Shown here one piece after another: positions 1-6,639 of a stretch of 7,698 bases of DNA. The number at the start of each line of letters is the position of its first letter. The stretch's first letter is position 1. Both the position numbers and the translations under genes were made by a program. Location of the stretch: the NCBI GenBank assembly GCA_002428205.1, contig DIUH01000212.1, forward strand, positions 1,561-9,258, read 5' to 3'. Origin of the DNA: Planctomycetaceae bacterium UBA6163. Its GTDB lineage: Bacteria > Planctomycetota > Planctomycetia > Pirellulales > Pirellulaceae. A model generated the notes under the pieces. That model did not search any database and was not told where the DNA came from. It worked only from the letters and a program-made list of their open reading frames with translations.

Positions 1-354
1 TCGGGCAATCGTGTCTTTGAACTGCGCACCTACACAACCACCCCAGGCAACTTAGCCGCGCTCAACTCACGCTTCCGCGATCATACGGTCAAGTTGTTTG
101 AAAAGCACGGCATGACCAATGTCGCCTACTGGACTCTGGTTGATGGCCAGGAAGGTGCCGACAACACCTTGTTGTACATCCTGGCGCACAAGAGCGAAGA
201 CGCCGCGAAGGCTTCGTTCGGTGCCTTCCGCAACGATCCCAACTGGACCGCCGCACGCACCGCGTCGGAGAAAGCCGCTGGCGGCTCACTGACCGTCGAA
301 GGTGGCGTCAAGTCGCAATTCATGACCGCCACCGATTACTCACCGATTCGATAG
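1..354 (+). CDS. NIPSNAP family protein, C-terminal part (5' end outside window)
   Basis: The reading frame is open from base 1 to the TAG at 352-354, giving the last 117 residues of a longer protein. It begins SGNRVFELRTYTTTPGNL and continues with an RFRDHT segment, LFEKHGM, a YW pair, an NTLLYILAHKS strand, an AFRNDPNW segment and a final DYSP. This order (ELRTY, then RF.DHT..LF.KHGM, then the LLYILAH strand, then F..DP.W) matches the NIPSNAP domain, a ferredoxin-like alpha/beta fold of about 100 residues. NIPSNAP proteins have no well-defined enzymatic role in bacteria; planctomycetes often carry secreted versions, some with two such domains in tandem, so an upstream domain and signal peptide may lie outside the window. 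A TTG at 94 is in frame but falls inside the domain and is not the start. The gene is convergent with the permease, with 8 nt between the two stops. Family assignment is firm; function is unknown. Confidence 0.85.
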   Translation, partial: SGNRVFELRTYTTTPGNLAALNSRFRDHTVKLFEKHGMTNVAYWTLVDGQEGADNTLLYILAHKSEDAAKASFGAFRNDPNWTAARTASEKAAGGSLTVEGGVKSQFMTATDYSPIR

Positions 355-362
355 TCAATCGA

Positions 363-1988
363 CTATTCAACCAGCGCACCCTTGGCACGCAGCCTGATGA
401 TGGTAGCACTCATCATCAGGGCCACTAGAATCGCGCTAACCGCAAAATAGGCGGCGACCAATCGCAAGTCGCCAATGTTCGCCGCCGCTTCGCCAGATCG
501 CGTCAAGTTCTTATCAAGTGGCAGGGCAAAGATCGCTGAAAAAGGGCTTGTTACTCCCAGCCACTGCGTCGCCGCAAGCTTGACATCAAGAATATTCAAC
601 AGCGCAACAACTGTGACGGGCAAGCTGTAAAGCAGCAGGATCAGTGTGTAGGTCGTGATCAATGAAACAGAAGTCTTGTGGGAAAACGCCGAACAAAACA
701 TCGCGATCACGCCATTGGTGGTGCACACCATCAACACGATCAAGAACATCAAGATAACGGACAGCCAGTTCGACCAATAACTGTCGACCAATCCAGCGGC
801 CAACAGCAGTGGCCAAAGCAGAAAGCAGGTAAGAACAAACGAGATGCGGAAACCGACCAACAATTTTCCCCACAAAATTTGCCATGGGGTGATCGTACTG
901 GTCAACAACAGGTCAAGCGTTTGGCGTTCGCGTTCACCGCTGATGCTGCCGGCCAAAAAGACCGGCCCAACCAACATATTAAAAACAACCACATACACAA
1001 CAAACCATCCGCATCGCTGCACATCGTAGAACAGCAGCCACGCCATCAAGGGAATCGCAAGCAACATACTGATCTGAATCACCAGCCGCAGCATCAACGT
1101 CCCTTGACTGAATATCTCGCTATGAATCTCTTTGTCATAAACCGGATTAGCCCCATCCGCCATCAAGGTTTGCTTCTTCGGCGGCGCGAATAAACGATCC
1201 GGAAATTGGTCGCGCTGGATCACTAAGCCGACCGCCCGTTCATTTTCTAATTCTGGGTCGATCACTTCCTTGCCTTCGCTGCCAATGTCTGGCGGATACA
1301 GCATTCGACCGGCCGCATTTCCACACAACAAGATAACGGCCGTGATCGCATAGGCCGGCACCACCAACAGCATCAACTTCAATCGCAGTTCACCACTGCC
1401 TTCAAGGCTGGACCAAAACAGAATGCCACCCATTACAAGCGGCAGGATGATCAAATAACTGACCACCAACGACGCGCTGGTTCGCGAAAAATAGCTGCTG
1501 CAGGTGACGCCGATGGCGCCGAACAGAATTACCGACACGATCAGGCCCAGGTATGCCGCCAAGACCTCAAACAGGCTGACGCCGCCAAGCGGCAAACAGA
1601 GCACAATGATCGGCAGCGACGCGAGAATCAACATACCGATGTGTGTCAGCGAAGCGACCATTTTGCCAATCACGATGGCACCCGGTTTAAGCGGACTGGC
1701 CAGTAACATCTCAAATGTCATTCGTTCTTTTTCGCCCGTGACCGCGCCAGCGGCAAAGCTTGGCGCCATCAACGATGCGATCACATATTGGCCCAGAAAA
1801 AACAGGTCGACCAACCTTCGTGCCGATGGCGGACTGCTGGTCAAATCGAGACGTTCGTCGGCTGGCCAGGCCAGTAACACGACGATTGCTAACAGAATCT
1901 GATAAACCGCAAGCAGGATAAATGCCCGCCCGGTTCGCAGGTTGACTAACAATTCGCGCTGCAGAACCGGGTTTTCGGTAAAATACAT
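363..1988 (-). CDS. ABC-2 type transporter permease, double-length (two fused half-permeases)
   Basis: This is a polytopic inner-membrane protein of 541 residues from the ATG at 1988. Hydrophobic segments fill most of it, starting near residues 21-41, with a long soluble stretch around 226-290. It carries the ABC-2 export-permease signature twice: TGEKERMTFEMLLASPL (84-100) and SGERERQTLDLLLTSTI (350-366), each after a hydrophobic helix and before a W/I-GK-L/M segment. Each half also begins with a related stretch (ENPVLQREL near 5; ANPVYDKEI near 280) and has a later block (SSYFSRTSASLVVSYLIILP; CSAFSHKTSVSLITTYTLIL). So it looks like two roughly 270-residue half-permeases joined in one chain. 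Such permeases work with an ABC ATPase to export or flip a substrate, which is unknown here. No ATPase gene lies beside it in the window. An in-frame TTG at 2033 would add 15 residues but sits in the T run of a terminator-like hairpin, so I prefer the ATG. No clear Shine-Dalgarno is seen. The gene lies 156 nt downstream of tyrS on the same strand. Confidence 0.88.
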   Translation of the reverse strand: MYFTENPVLQRELLVNLRTGRAFILLAVYQILLAIVVLLAWPADERLDLTSSPPSARRLVDLFFLGQYVIASLMAPSFAAGAVTGEKERMTFEMLLASPLKPGAIVIGKMVASLTHIGMLILASLPIIVLCLPLGGVSLFEVLAAYLGLIVSVILFGAIGVTCSSYFSRTSASLVVSYLIILPLVMGGILFWSSLEGSGELRLKLMLLVVPAYAITAVILLCGNAAGRMLYPPDIGSEGKEVIDPELENERAVGLVIQRDQFPDRLFAPPKKQTLMADGANPVYDKEIHSEIFSQGTLMLRLVIQISMLLAIPLMAWLLFYDVQRCGWFVVYVVVFNMLVGPVFLAGSISGERERQTLDLLLTSTITPWQILWGKLLVGFRISFVLTCFLLWPLLLAAGLVDSYWSNWLSVILMFLIVLMVCTTNGVIAMFCSAFSHKTSVSLITTYTLILLLYSLPVTVVALLNILDVKLAATQWLGVTSPFSAIFALPLDKNLTRSGEAAANIGDLRLVAAYFAVSAILVALMMSATIIRLRAKGALVE

Positions 1989-2033
1989 CTCGATGTTGAT
2001 CCGCGAGGTGACACAGATTCCTAAGCCTGCCAA

Positions 2034-2110
2034 AAAAGGGGTCTGACCCTTTGAAGGTTAGTCGATTCTATTCGCATTCTGTCCTCGCCGACGAGGGTCA
2101 GACCCCTTTT
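2034..2110. repeat. 17-bp perfect inverted repeat with palindromic arms; terminator-like
   Basis: The arms AAAAGGGGTCTGACCCT (2034-2050) and AGGGTCAGACCCCTTTT (2094-2110) are exact reverse complements, separated by 43 nt. Each arm is itself an odd palindrome (GGGTC, one central base, GACCC). Read on the minus strand, the direction of tyrS transcription, the second arm runs into six T's (2037-2032), as in an intrinsic terminator; on the plus strand there are four T's. It lies between tyrS and the permease ATG. It could be a bidirectional terminator with a long loop, a REP/MITE-like dispersed element, or a protein-binding palindrome pair. The repeat itself is certain; the role is inferred. Confidence 0.8.
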
Positions 2111-2122
2111 CGGATAGGCTCG

Positions 2123-2142
2123 TCGGGCACGCGGCCGCCCGA
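2123..2142 (-). terminator. GC-rich hairpin just after the tyrS stop
   Basis: TCGGGC (2123-2128) pairs with GCCCGA (2137-2142) across an 8-nt loop, starting 2 nt beyond the tyrS TAA. On the minus strand no T run follows directly, so alone it would be a weak terminator or an mRNA 3'-end stabiliser. On the plus strand it is followed by TTTT (2143-2146), but no plus-strand gene precedes it. Together with the T-tailed inverted repeat 13 nt further downstream it may form a two-part stop for the tyrS transcript. Confidence 0.35.
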
Positions 2143-2144
2143 TT

Positions 2145-3434
2145 TTACTGCGCCGCAAACCGCAACAGGGCGTAATTCCGTTTTCCTTTGCGAAGCACCA
2201 TCACCGTTTCGCTGGCCAAGTCGGCTTGCGTCAACTTGCGATCCACTTCGCCGACGCGTCGGTTGTTGACATAGACACCGCCTTCCTGAATCGCTCGTCT
2301 GGCCTCCCCTGACGAAGCCGCCAAGCCAGCTTGACGAACCGCATCGACAATCCAGAGCCCCTCGCCGCCTAGCGATTCACGCTGCAGTTCACAGCTCGGC
2401 ACGTCAGCAAAGATTTCCGTCAAATCACGGTCGGTCAATCGATCGATCTCGCCACCGAAGAGAATCTCGCTGGCCTGGTTTGCCGCTACTAGGCCTTCGT
2501 CGCCATGAACCAACTGCGTCATCCAGGCGGCGAGACGTTTCTGTGCCGTTCGCTTGCCGGGATCGGCTTCGGTTTCTTGCTTCAAACTCAAGTATTCTTC
2601 GTGATCGATCTCGGTCAAGAAAGCAATGCATCGCATCACATCAGTATCTTCGACTCGAAACCAATACTGATAGAACGCATAGGGGCTGGTCCGGTCGCGA
2701 TCCAGCCAAATCGCACCCGATTCAGTTTTGCCCATTTTTCGGCCATCGGATGTTGTCAACAGCGGAGCCGTCAATCCGAACAATTGTTCGCCGATCATCC
2801 GGCGGCCCAGATCGATGCCCGCCGTGATGTTGCCCCATTGGTCGCTGCCGCCACCTTGGATCCGACAACCGAATTGTCGTGCCAAATGTACAAAGTCATA
2901 TGCCTGCAACAACATATAACTGAACTCGGTGTAGCTCAGCCCCGTTTCGCTTTCCAGCCGCGATCGTACCGATTCTTTACCCATCATTTGGCCGATAGGA
3001 AAGTTTTTGCCAACGTCGCGCAGAAACTCCAGGTAGCTGTAAGATTTCATCCAATCGAAGTTATTCAGCAACAAGGCCCCGTCGCTGCCATCGAAATCTA
3101 AGAATCGCCGCATTTGTGATGCGACACCGTCAACATTTCGCTGCAGATCCTCGGCGCTTAACAGGTTTCGTTCTTCGCTCTTGCCGCTGGGATCTCCAAT
3201 CATTCCCGTTGCGCCACCGACCAACGCGATCGGACGATGTCCGGCCCGCTGAAAACGTCTCAGCATCATCAACTGCATCAAGCCACCGACATGCAGGCTG
3301 GTCGCCGTCGGGTCAAACCCGATATAGATCGTTTGCCGCCCTTGCGACAGTAATTTGCCAAGGCCAGTTTCGTCGGTGCACTGGTGGATCAAGCCTCGCC
3401 AGCGAAGTTCGCTTAACAGATCAGTCGTTGTCAT
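2145..3434 (-). CDS. tyrS: Tyrosine--tRNA ligase
   Basis: This cytoplasmic class I aminoacyl-tRNA synthetase activates tyrosine with ATP and loads it onto tRNA-Tyr. The 429-residue length is normal for the bacterial TyrRS. The Rossmann catalytic domain shows the HIGH-type motif as HVGG (48-51, inside GFDPTATSLHVGG), then GDPSGKSEER near 80-89, the tyrosine-pocket helix YMLLQAYDF (173-181), the GGSDQWGNI block (195-203), and the KMSKS-type loop as KMGKT (233-237). Residues from about 365 to 427 form the C-terminal S4 RNA-binding domain (GEARRAIQEGGVYVNNRRV). All expected catalytic blocks are present and no break is seen. The ATG at 3434-3432 overlaps the ispD stop as ATGA. No Shine-Dalgarno match lies in the preceding 13 nt, so translation is probably coupled to ispD. 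Identification is very secure. Confidence 0.98.
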   Translation of the reverse strand: MTTTDLLSELRWRGLIHQCTDETGLGKLLSQGRQTIYIGFDPTATSLHVGGLMQLMMLRRFQRAGHRPIALVGGATGMIGDPSGKSEERNLLSAEDLQRNVDGVASQMRRFLDFDGSDGALLLNNFDWMKSYSYLEFLRDVGKNFPIGQMMGKESVRSRLESETGLSYTEFSYMLLQAYDFVHLARQFGCRIQGGGSDQWGNITAGIDLGRRMIGEQLFGLTAPLLTTSDGRKMGKTESGAIWLDRDRTSPYAFYQYWFRVEDTDVMRCIAFLTEIDHEEYLSLKQETEADPGKRTAQKRLAAWMTQLVHGDEGLVAANQASEILFGGEIDRLTDRDLTEIFADVPSCELQRESLGGEGLWIVDAVRQAGLAASSGEARRAIQEGGVYVNNRRVGEVDRKLTQADLASETVMVLRKGKRNYALLRFAAQ

Positions 3435-4222
3435 TGTGAATTGGGTGGCAAATCGGAGGTGGTTAGATTGCGTCGTGATAGGATCGCGTGGGCCAAAGTC
3501 AGATCTTCAGCCCGAGTGATTTTGAGGTTTTCGGCCGATCCGGGAACCAGGGTAACGGGAAATCCGCTCCGTTCGACCATTTCGGCGTCATCGGTCACCG
3601 GTCGACCACGCCAACGACGATAAGCGGCGTCGATGATTTCAAAGCGAAAGACCTGAGGCGTCAACGCTTCCCAAAGTTCGTTGCGATCGATCGTAGTCGT
3701 GTTTCCCTGTTCGCCACGTCTTTTCAGCGTTCCGCTAATCGGTGTGGCCAAGACCGCGGCACCCGTTTGAGCGGCCGCATCGACGACATTGCGAACTTCG
3801 GTCGCTGAAACCAGTGGCCGGGCCGCATCGTGCACCGCGACCAGACGCGCCTCGGGTGATCTTTGTTCAACCAGCGGCGGTGTTCGCAGCGCAGCCAGTC
3901 CCGCCTGGACACTGTCGTATCGTTCGTCACCGCCGTCGGTTAGTTCGACCTCCAGTTTAGCGGCCAATTCAGCGATCACTAAACGATCCTCGGGCCGAAT
4001 CACCATCATGATTCGGCCGATTCGGCCGCTGGACCGTAACGCTTCGACCGCATGTTGCCAAATCGGTTTGCCGTCCAGCGGAAACAGGACCTTGTTGTCG
4101 CCGCCGCCGAAACGTCGACCACGCCCGGCCGCGACCACAATCGCATCGGCGACACAACCTGGCAGAGCCGTTTCGCTGGCGGCGCTCTGGCAATCGACGG
4201 GATCAGTGGACGAAACGGCCAT
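3431..4222 (-). CDS. ispD: 2-C-methyl-D-erythritol 4-phosphate cytidylyltransferase
   Basis: IspD transfers CMP from CTP to 2-C-methyl-D-erythritol 4-phosphate, giving CDP-ME, the third step of the MEP (non-mevalonate) isoprenoid pathway in the cytoplasm. From the ATG at 4222 the protein has 263 residues. It shows the nucleotide-binding loop IVVAAGRGRRFGGGDNK (28-44) with its glycines, arginines and terminal Lys, then RYDSVQAGL (101-109), VHDAARPLV (130-138), LWEALTPQVF (183-192), TDDAEMVERSG (210-220) and NLKITRAEDL (232-241). The typical protein is about 230 residues, so roughly 24 extra residues precede the domain. Longer starts exist: ATG at 4336 (301 residues) and TTG at 4372 (313 residues). 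They would add a stretch with no family counterpart that I recognise, so I chose 4222, although none of these starts has a good Shine-Dalgarno. The stop shares ATGA with tyrS. The usual partner ispF is not adjacent. Confidence 0.95.
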   Translation of the reverse strand: MAVSSTDPVDCQSAASETALPGCVADAIVVAAGRGRRFGGGDNKVLFPLDGKPIWQHAVEALRSSGRIGRIMMVIRPEDRLVIAELAAKLEVELTDGGDERYDSVQAGLAALRTPPLVEQRSPEARLVAVHDAARPLVSATEVRNVVDAAAQTGAAVLATPISGTLKRRGEQGNTTTIDRNELWEALTPQVFRFEIIDAAYRRWRGRPVTDDAEMVERSGFPVTLVPGSAENLKITRAEDLTLAHAILSRRNLTTSDLPPNSQ

Positions 4223-4424
4223 AATTTGCAAACGACTCGACAAGGCGATCGAAAGGACGAGATACAGATAGCGAAACCAATCGTATCGCTTAACCTCGGC
4301 GCTTGCCCAGCCGGGGAACTGGCTTGTGGTTCGCATTGCCGCTTTGTGTGTCGGCAAGGTGGTTTTCGGCAACGCTAGGTCCGCGAGCTAATCTACACGC
4401 AAACTTAACAGGCGATTCGTGTCA

Positions 4425-4443
4425 ATTGGCAATTGATTGGCAA
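4425..4443. repeat. Direct repeat ATTGGCAA x2, 11-nt period, in divergent promoter region
   Basis: ATTGGCAA occurs at 4425-4432 and again at 4436-4443, separated by TTG. The 11-nt spacing is about one helical turn, so two protein molecules could bind the same face. The pair lies 20-38 bp upstream of a TATAAT box and between divergent genes, where an operator would be expected. No regulator is encoded in the window, and with only eight bases per copy chance is possible. Confidence 0.4.
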
Positions 4444-4468
4444 CAACTTAAGGTCGACGGGGTATAAT
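4437..4468 (+). promoter_or_regulatory. Putative sigma-70-type promoter for the TPR gene
   Basis: TATAAT at 4463-4468 is an exact -10 hexamer on the plus strand. The best upstream -35-like hexamer is TTGGCA at 4437-4442, but the 20-bp spacer is longer than the favoured 16-18 bp. Transcription would start near 4475 and leave an untranslated leader of about 100 nt before the ATG at 4575. The position between divergent genes supports a promoter; the -35 assignment is weak. Confidence 0.45.
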
Positions 4469-4574
4469 CTTGGACTGCGACACTGGCCGATTTGGCCCAG
4501 TTGAAGATTCCGCTTGGCCGCTGAGTCGAACATAACCGGTTGATACTTGATTATTGAACGTTCGGATTGCCACC

Positions 4575-6461
4575 ATGTTAAGTGCATTGCGTTGGATCAA
4601 CCCACTGTTTTGGCTGCGCAACCTGTCGCAGTTTGTCGGTTATTGGTTTCGCTCTTTTCCGATCACCAAGATTGGGCCAGCCTTGCCTGCGGTTCTTGCC
4701 CTGTTGGCCATTTTGATAACTATCTTGCTGACTTATGCCAGCGATTCGCAGTGGCGTCGTGGTCTGGTATTGCAGCAGTTTCGCAAAGCCAAATTGAATC
4801 GTTCGAATGATGAAGTTTCTTTGCTGGCACGCCGACTTCTGCGAGACACGCCCGACGACAATTCGTTGCGGTTCCAGGCGGCTGCGGCAACCGCCGAAAT
4901 CGCTCTCGAACTCAAACGCGACGCGGGACAGCAATCCACAGACGAAACATCGCCAGCAGGCGAGGCCAAGCCAGAGCTACCGACCGGTTCCTCTACGATC
5001 GCCGATGTTGTTCAAACGCCGCAGGCGCCAGCGTCGCCAAACGAACAATCCAATGATAATGATGAGGCGATGAATGATTTCGATTTCGATGCTTTGTTTG
5101 GCAATGATTCCGCGGGTACAGACGTGGGAGTTGCCGGTGATGCGACAGACACATCAAAGCCGAAAGAGGAATTGGAAAAAGAACGCAAGCTTGCCCAAGG
5201 CGAAGCGGCGATCGCAGACCTGACCCGCCTCGCCCTTGATGACAGTGTTGGCGAAGCGGCCGTGTGGTTATTGGAAAAAGAGTTTTCACCGATTGATTGG
5301 GAGCGATGGGATGAGAAAAAACGCGACCGGTTCGGAAAGTTGTTAGAAGTTGCGGCCAAAGAGTTTCCTGATAACCCCATGGTCTCGACCGTCTATGCCG
5401 ATTACTTGCTAATAAAAGGTGAACGCGATCGGGCGATAGTGGAAATCGCTAAGTTGGTCGCCTTTCAACCGGCCCGCGCGTTACAAGGGGCGATGTTGTT
5501 GCGACAAGCGGGGCGTGAATCCCAGGCCGAAACCATGATTCGCCAGGGGGCCGAAACGCTCAAGAAACGGGGCGATGAAGAACCTGAGAACGCCGAAGTC
5601 GCTTTGGTTCGGGCGCAGTTCGCCGTGTTCTTAAAGCGATACCAAGACGCGATCGAATTGCTCGCCCGAACAGCCAAACTTTCTGACGATCAACGCTTGC
5701 GCACCGGCATGGCGGAAGTTTTCGTACTCTGGTCACGAGACCAAGAGGGGGTAACGAATTCGACCGAGCGTTTCGCACGCCAATTAACTTTGTTGAACCG
5801 AGCCACCCAAATCGCTCCAAACCATCCACTGGTACTGACAGATTTAATGTCCGTCGTTTTGCAATGTTCTGATGATAAGAATCCGAAAGTTGCAGAACTT
5901 CGCGAGGTTCTCGTTCAAGGTGTCGCTCCCGAAATGGCACACTTTATTCGCGGCACTTCCGCCATGATCAATAATGATATCGAAACCGCTACTTTGCATT
6001 TGGAACTTGCGGCCGAAACGTTAGAAATGGTCCCGGCGGTTCTAAACAATCTCGCTGTCGCACTCGCCTCGCGAGATGACAGCCAGTTGGAACGTGCATT
6101 GATGTTAGCCAATAAAGCGATCGATAAGACGCCCAATCAGCCATACTTTTATGAAACACGTGCACAAATCTTTTTGAAATTGAAACGATTCCAAGAAGCG
6201 ATCGTTGATTTCGAGCGCGCGATGACCGCACAGGCCCTTAGGCCACAGGTGCACCGCGGATTGTCCGTCGCTTACGGAGCGATGGGGCAGAAGGAACTGG
6301 CCGACCGCCACAACGACCTCGCACTGGCTGCGGAAAAGTCAAACGCCGCACCGTCCGCCGAAAGCAACAAAAAAGATCTAAACATTAACTTCGGCTCGCG
6401 TCCTGATACTGCGGTGGATAATAACTTCGGAAACGAAGCACCCAACGGTACCGCTGATTGA
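4575..6461 (+). CDS. Membrane-anchored TPR protein with acidic linker
   Basis: This is a 628-residue protein from the ATG at 4575. An in-frame TTG at 4554 would add 7 residues; neither start has a Shine-Dalgarno match. After a hydrophobic, tryptophan- and arginine-containing N-terminus comes one strong transmembrane helix at about 37-54 (LPAVLALLAILITILLTY). A helical segment (about 58-113) follows, then a low-complexity Ala/Pro/Asp/Asn-rich linker (about 114-200) containing FDFDALFGND. The rest is mostly alpha-helical with TPR-like units, for example near 270-299 (YADYLLIKGERDRAIVEIAK) and 341-369. The clearest are three consecutive units at 491-523, 524-557 and 558-587, with the L/A, Y and A/P spacing typical of TPRs. 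The tail (588-628) is polar. The TPR part probably is a protein-docking scaffold on one side of the inner membrane; the partner is unknown. No enzyme motif is visible. It is transcribed divergently from ispD. Confidence 0.85.
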   Translation: MLSALRWINPLFWLRNLSQFVGYWFRSFPITKIGPALPAVLALLAILITILLTYASDSQWRRGLVLQQFRKAKLNRSNDEVSLLARRLLRDTPDDNSLRFQAAAATAEIALELKRDAGQQSTDETSPAGEAKPELPTGSSTIADVVQTPQAPASPNEQSNDNDEAMNDFDFDALFGNDSAGTDVGVAGDATDTSKPKEELEKERKLAQGEAAIADLTRLALDDSVGEAAVWLLEKEFSPIDWERWDEKKRDRFGKLLEVAAKEFPDNPMVSTVYADYLLIKGERDRAIVEIAKLVAFQPARALQGAMLLRQAGRESQAETMIRQGAETLKKRGDEEPENAEVALVRAQFAVFLKRYQDAIELLARTAKLSDDQRLRTGMAEVFVLWSRDQEGVTNSTERFARQLTLLNRATQIAPNHPLVLTDLMSVVLQCSDDKNPKVAELREVLVQGVAPEMAHFIRGTSAMINNDIETATLHLELAAETLEMVPAVLNNLAVALASRDDSQLERALMLANKAIDKTPNQPYFYETRAQIFLKLKRFQEAIVDFERAMTAQALRPQVHRGLSVAYGAMGQKELADRHNDLALAAEKSNAAPSAESNKKDLNINFGSRPDTAVDNNFGNEAPNGTAD

Positions 6462-6467
6462 TTGGCG

Positions 6468-6496
6468 TTGACGCGACCAGCACGCTTACGCATGAT
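6468..6496 (+). promoter_or_regulatory. Weak candidate promoter upstream of the hydrolase gene
   Basis: TTGACG (6468-6473) and CATGAT (6491-6496) are spaced by 17 bp and resemble -35 and -10 hexamers with five and four matches to consensus. They lie just after the TPR gene stop, in a 178-nt gap that is long for an operon, so an own promoter for the hydrolase is plausible. I see no terminator hairpin with a T run in this gap, so read-through from the TPR gene remains possible. Confidence 0.25.
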
Positions 6497-6628
6497 TTCT
6501 TCGCTCCGATCTGATCCGAACCCAATCGTCCGCCAGAAACTTGCGAACCGATATTGATCTGCCTCACGCAATGATTCGCGCTCACCGTTTCGTTTCTTCC
6601 TTCCCCGTGTCCCCACGATCTTTGAATC

Positions 6629-6632
6629 GAGG
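6629..6632 (+). promoter_or_regulatory. Shine-Dalgarno site that sets the hydrolase start
   Basis: GAGG lies 7 nt before the ATG at 6640. It supports this start over the in-frame TTG at 6541, because the ATG is also the one that opens directly into a signal peptide. It is the only clear ribosome binding site in the window. Confidence 0.6.
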
Positions 6633-6639
6633 CAATGCC

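Noticed and set aside
351..366. Short palindrome ATAGTC-AATC-GACTAT spanning the two convergent stop codons of the NIPSNAP and permease genes
   Set aside because: The stem is only 6 bp, AT-rich and without a T run on either strand, so it is too weak to call a terminator; stop codons and chance can explain it.
678..1193. Long plus-strand open frame opposite the permease gene (171 codons)
   Set aside because: Its product is Gln/His/Asn-rich with no fold or family likeness, and it lies fully antisense to a well-supported membrane protein gene, so it is a shadow frame.
1989..2033. 15-residue N-terminal extension of the permease from TTG 2033
   Set aside because: The TTG lies in the T run of the inverted repeat, lacks a ribosome binding site, and the family-like sequence begins at the internal ATG (MYFTENPVLQREL).
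2505..3101. Long plus-strand open frame opposite tyrS (198 codons)
   Set aside because: It is antisense to a fully conserved tyrS and has no start signal or recognisable domain.
4010..4027. 9-bp tandem duplication inside ispD (GATTCGGCC twice on the plus strand)
   Set aside because: It is in frame, encodes the repeated tripeptide GRI-GRI in a normal part of the protein, and needs no special explanation.
3789..4271. Plus-strand open frame opposite ispD (160 codons)
   Set aside because: It is low-complexity Ser/Arg/Ala-rich translation of the antisense strand of ispD and shows no family features.
4397..4425. Minus-strand TTGACA as a -35 box for ispD
   Set aside because: No acceptable -10 hexamer lies 16-18 bp downstream; the hexamer there is TTGCGT, and the nearest TAGATT is about 24 bp away.
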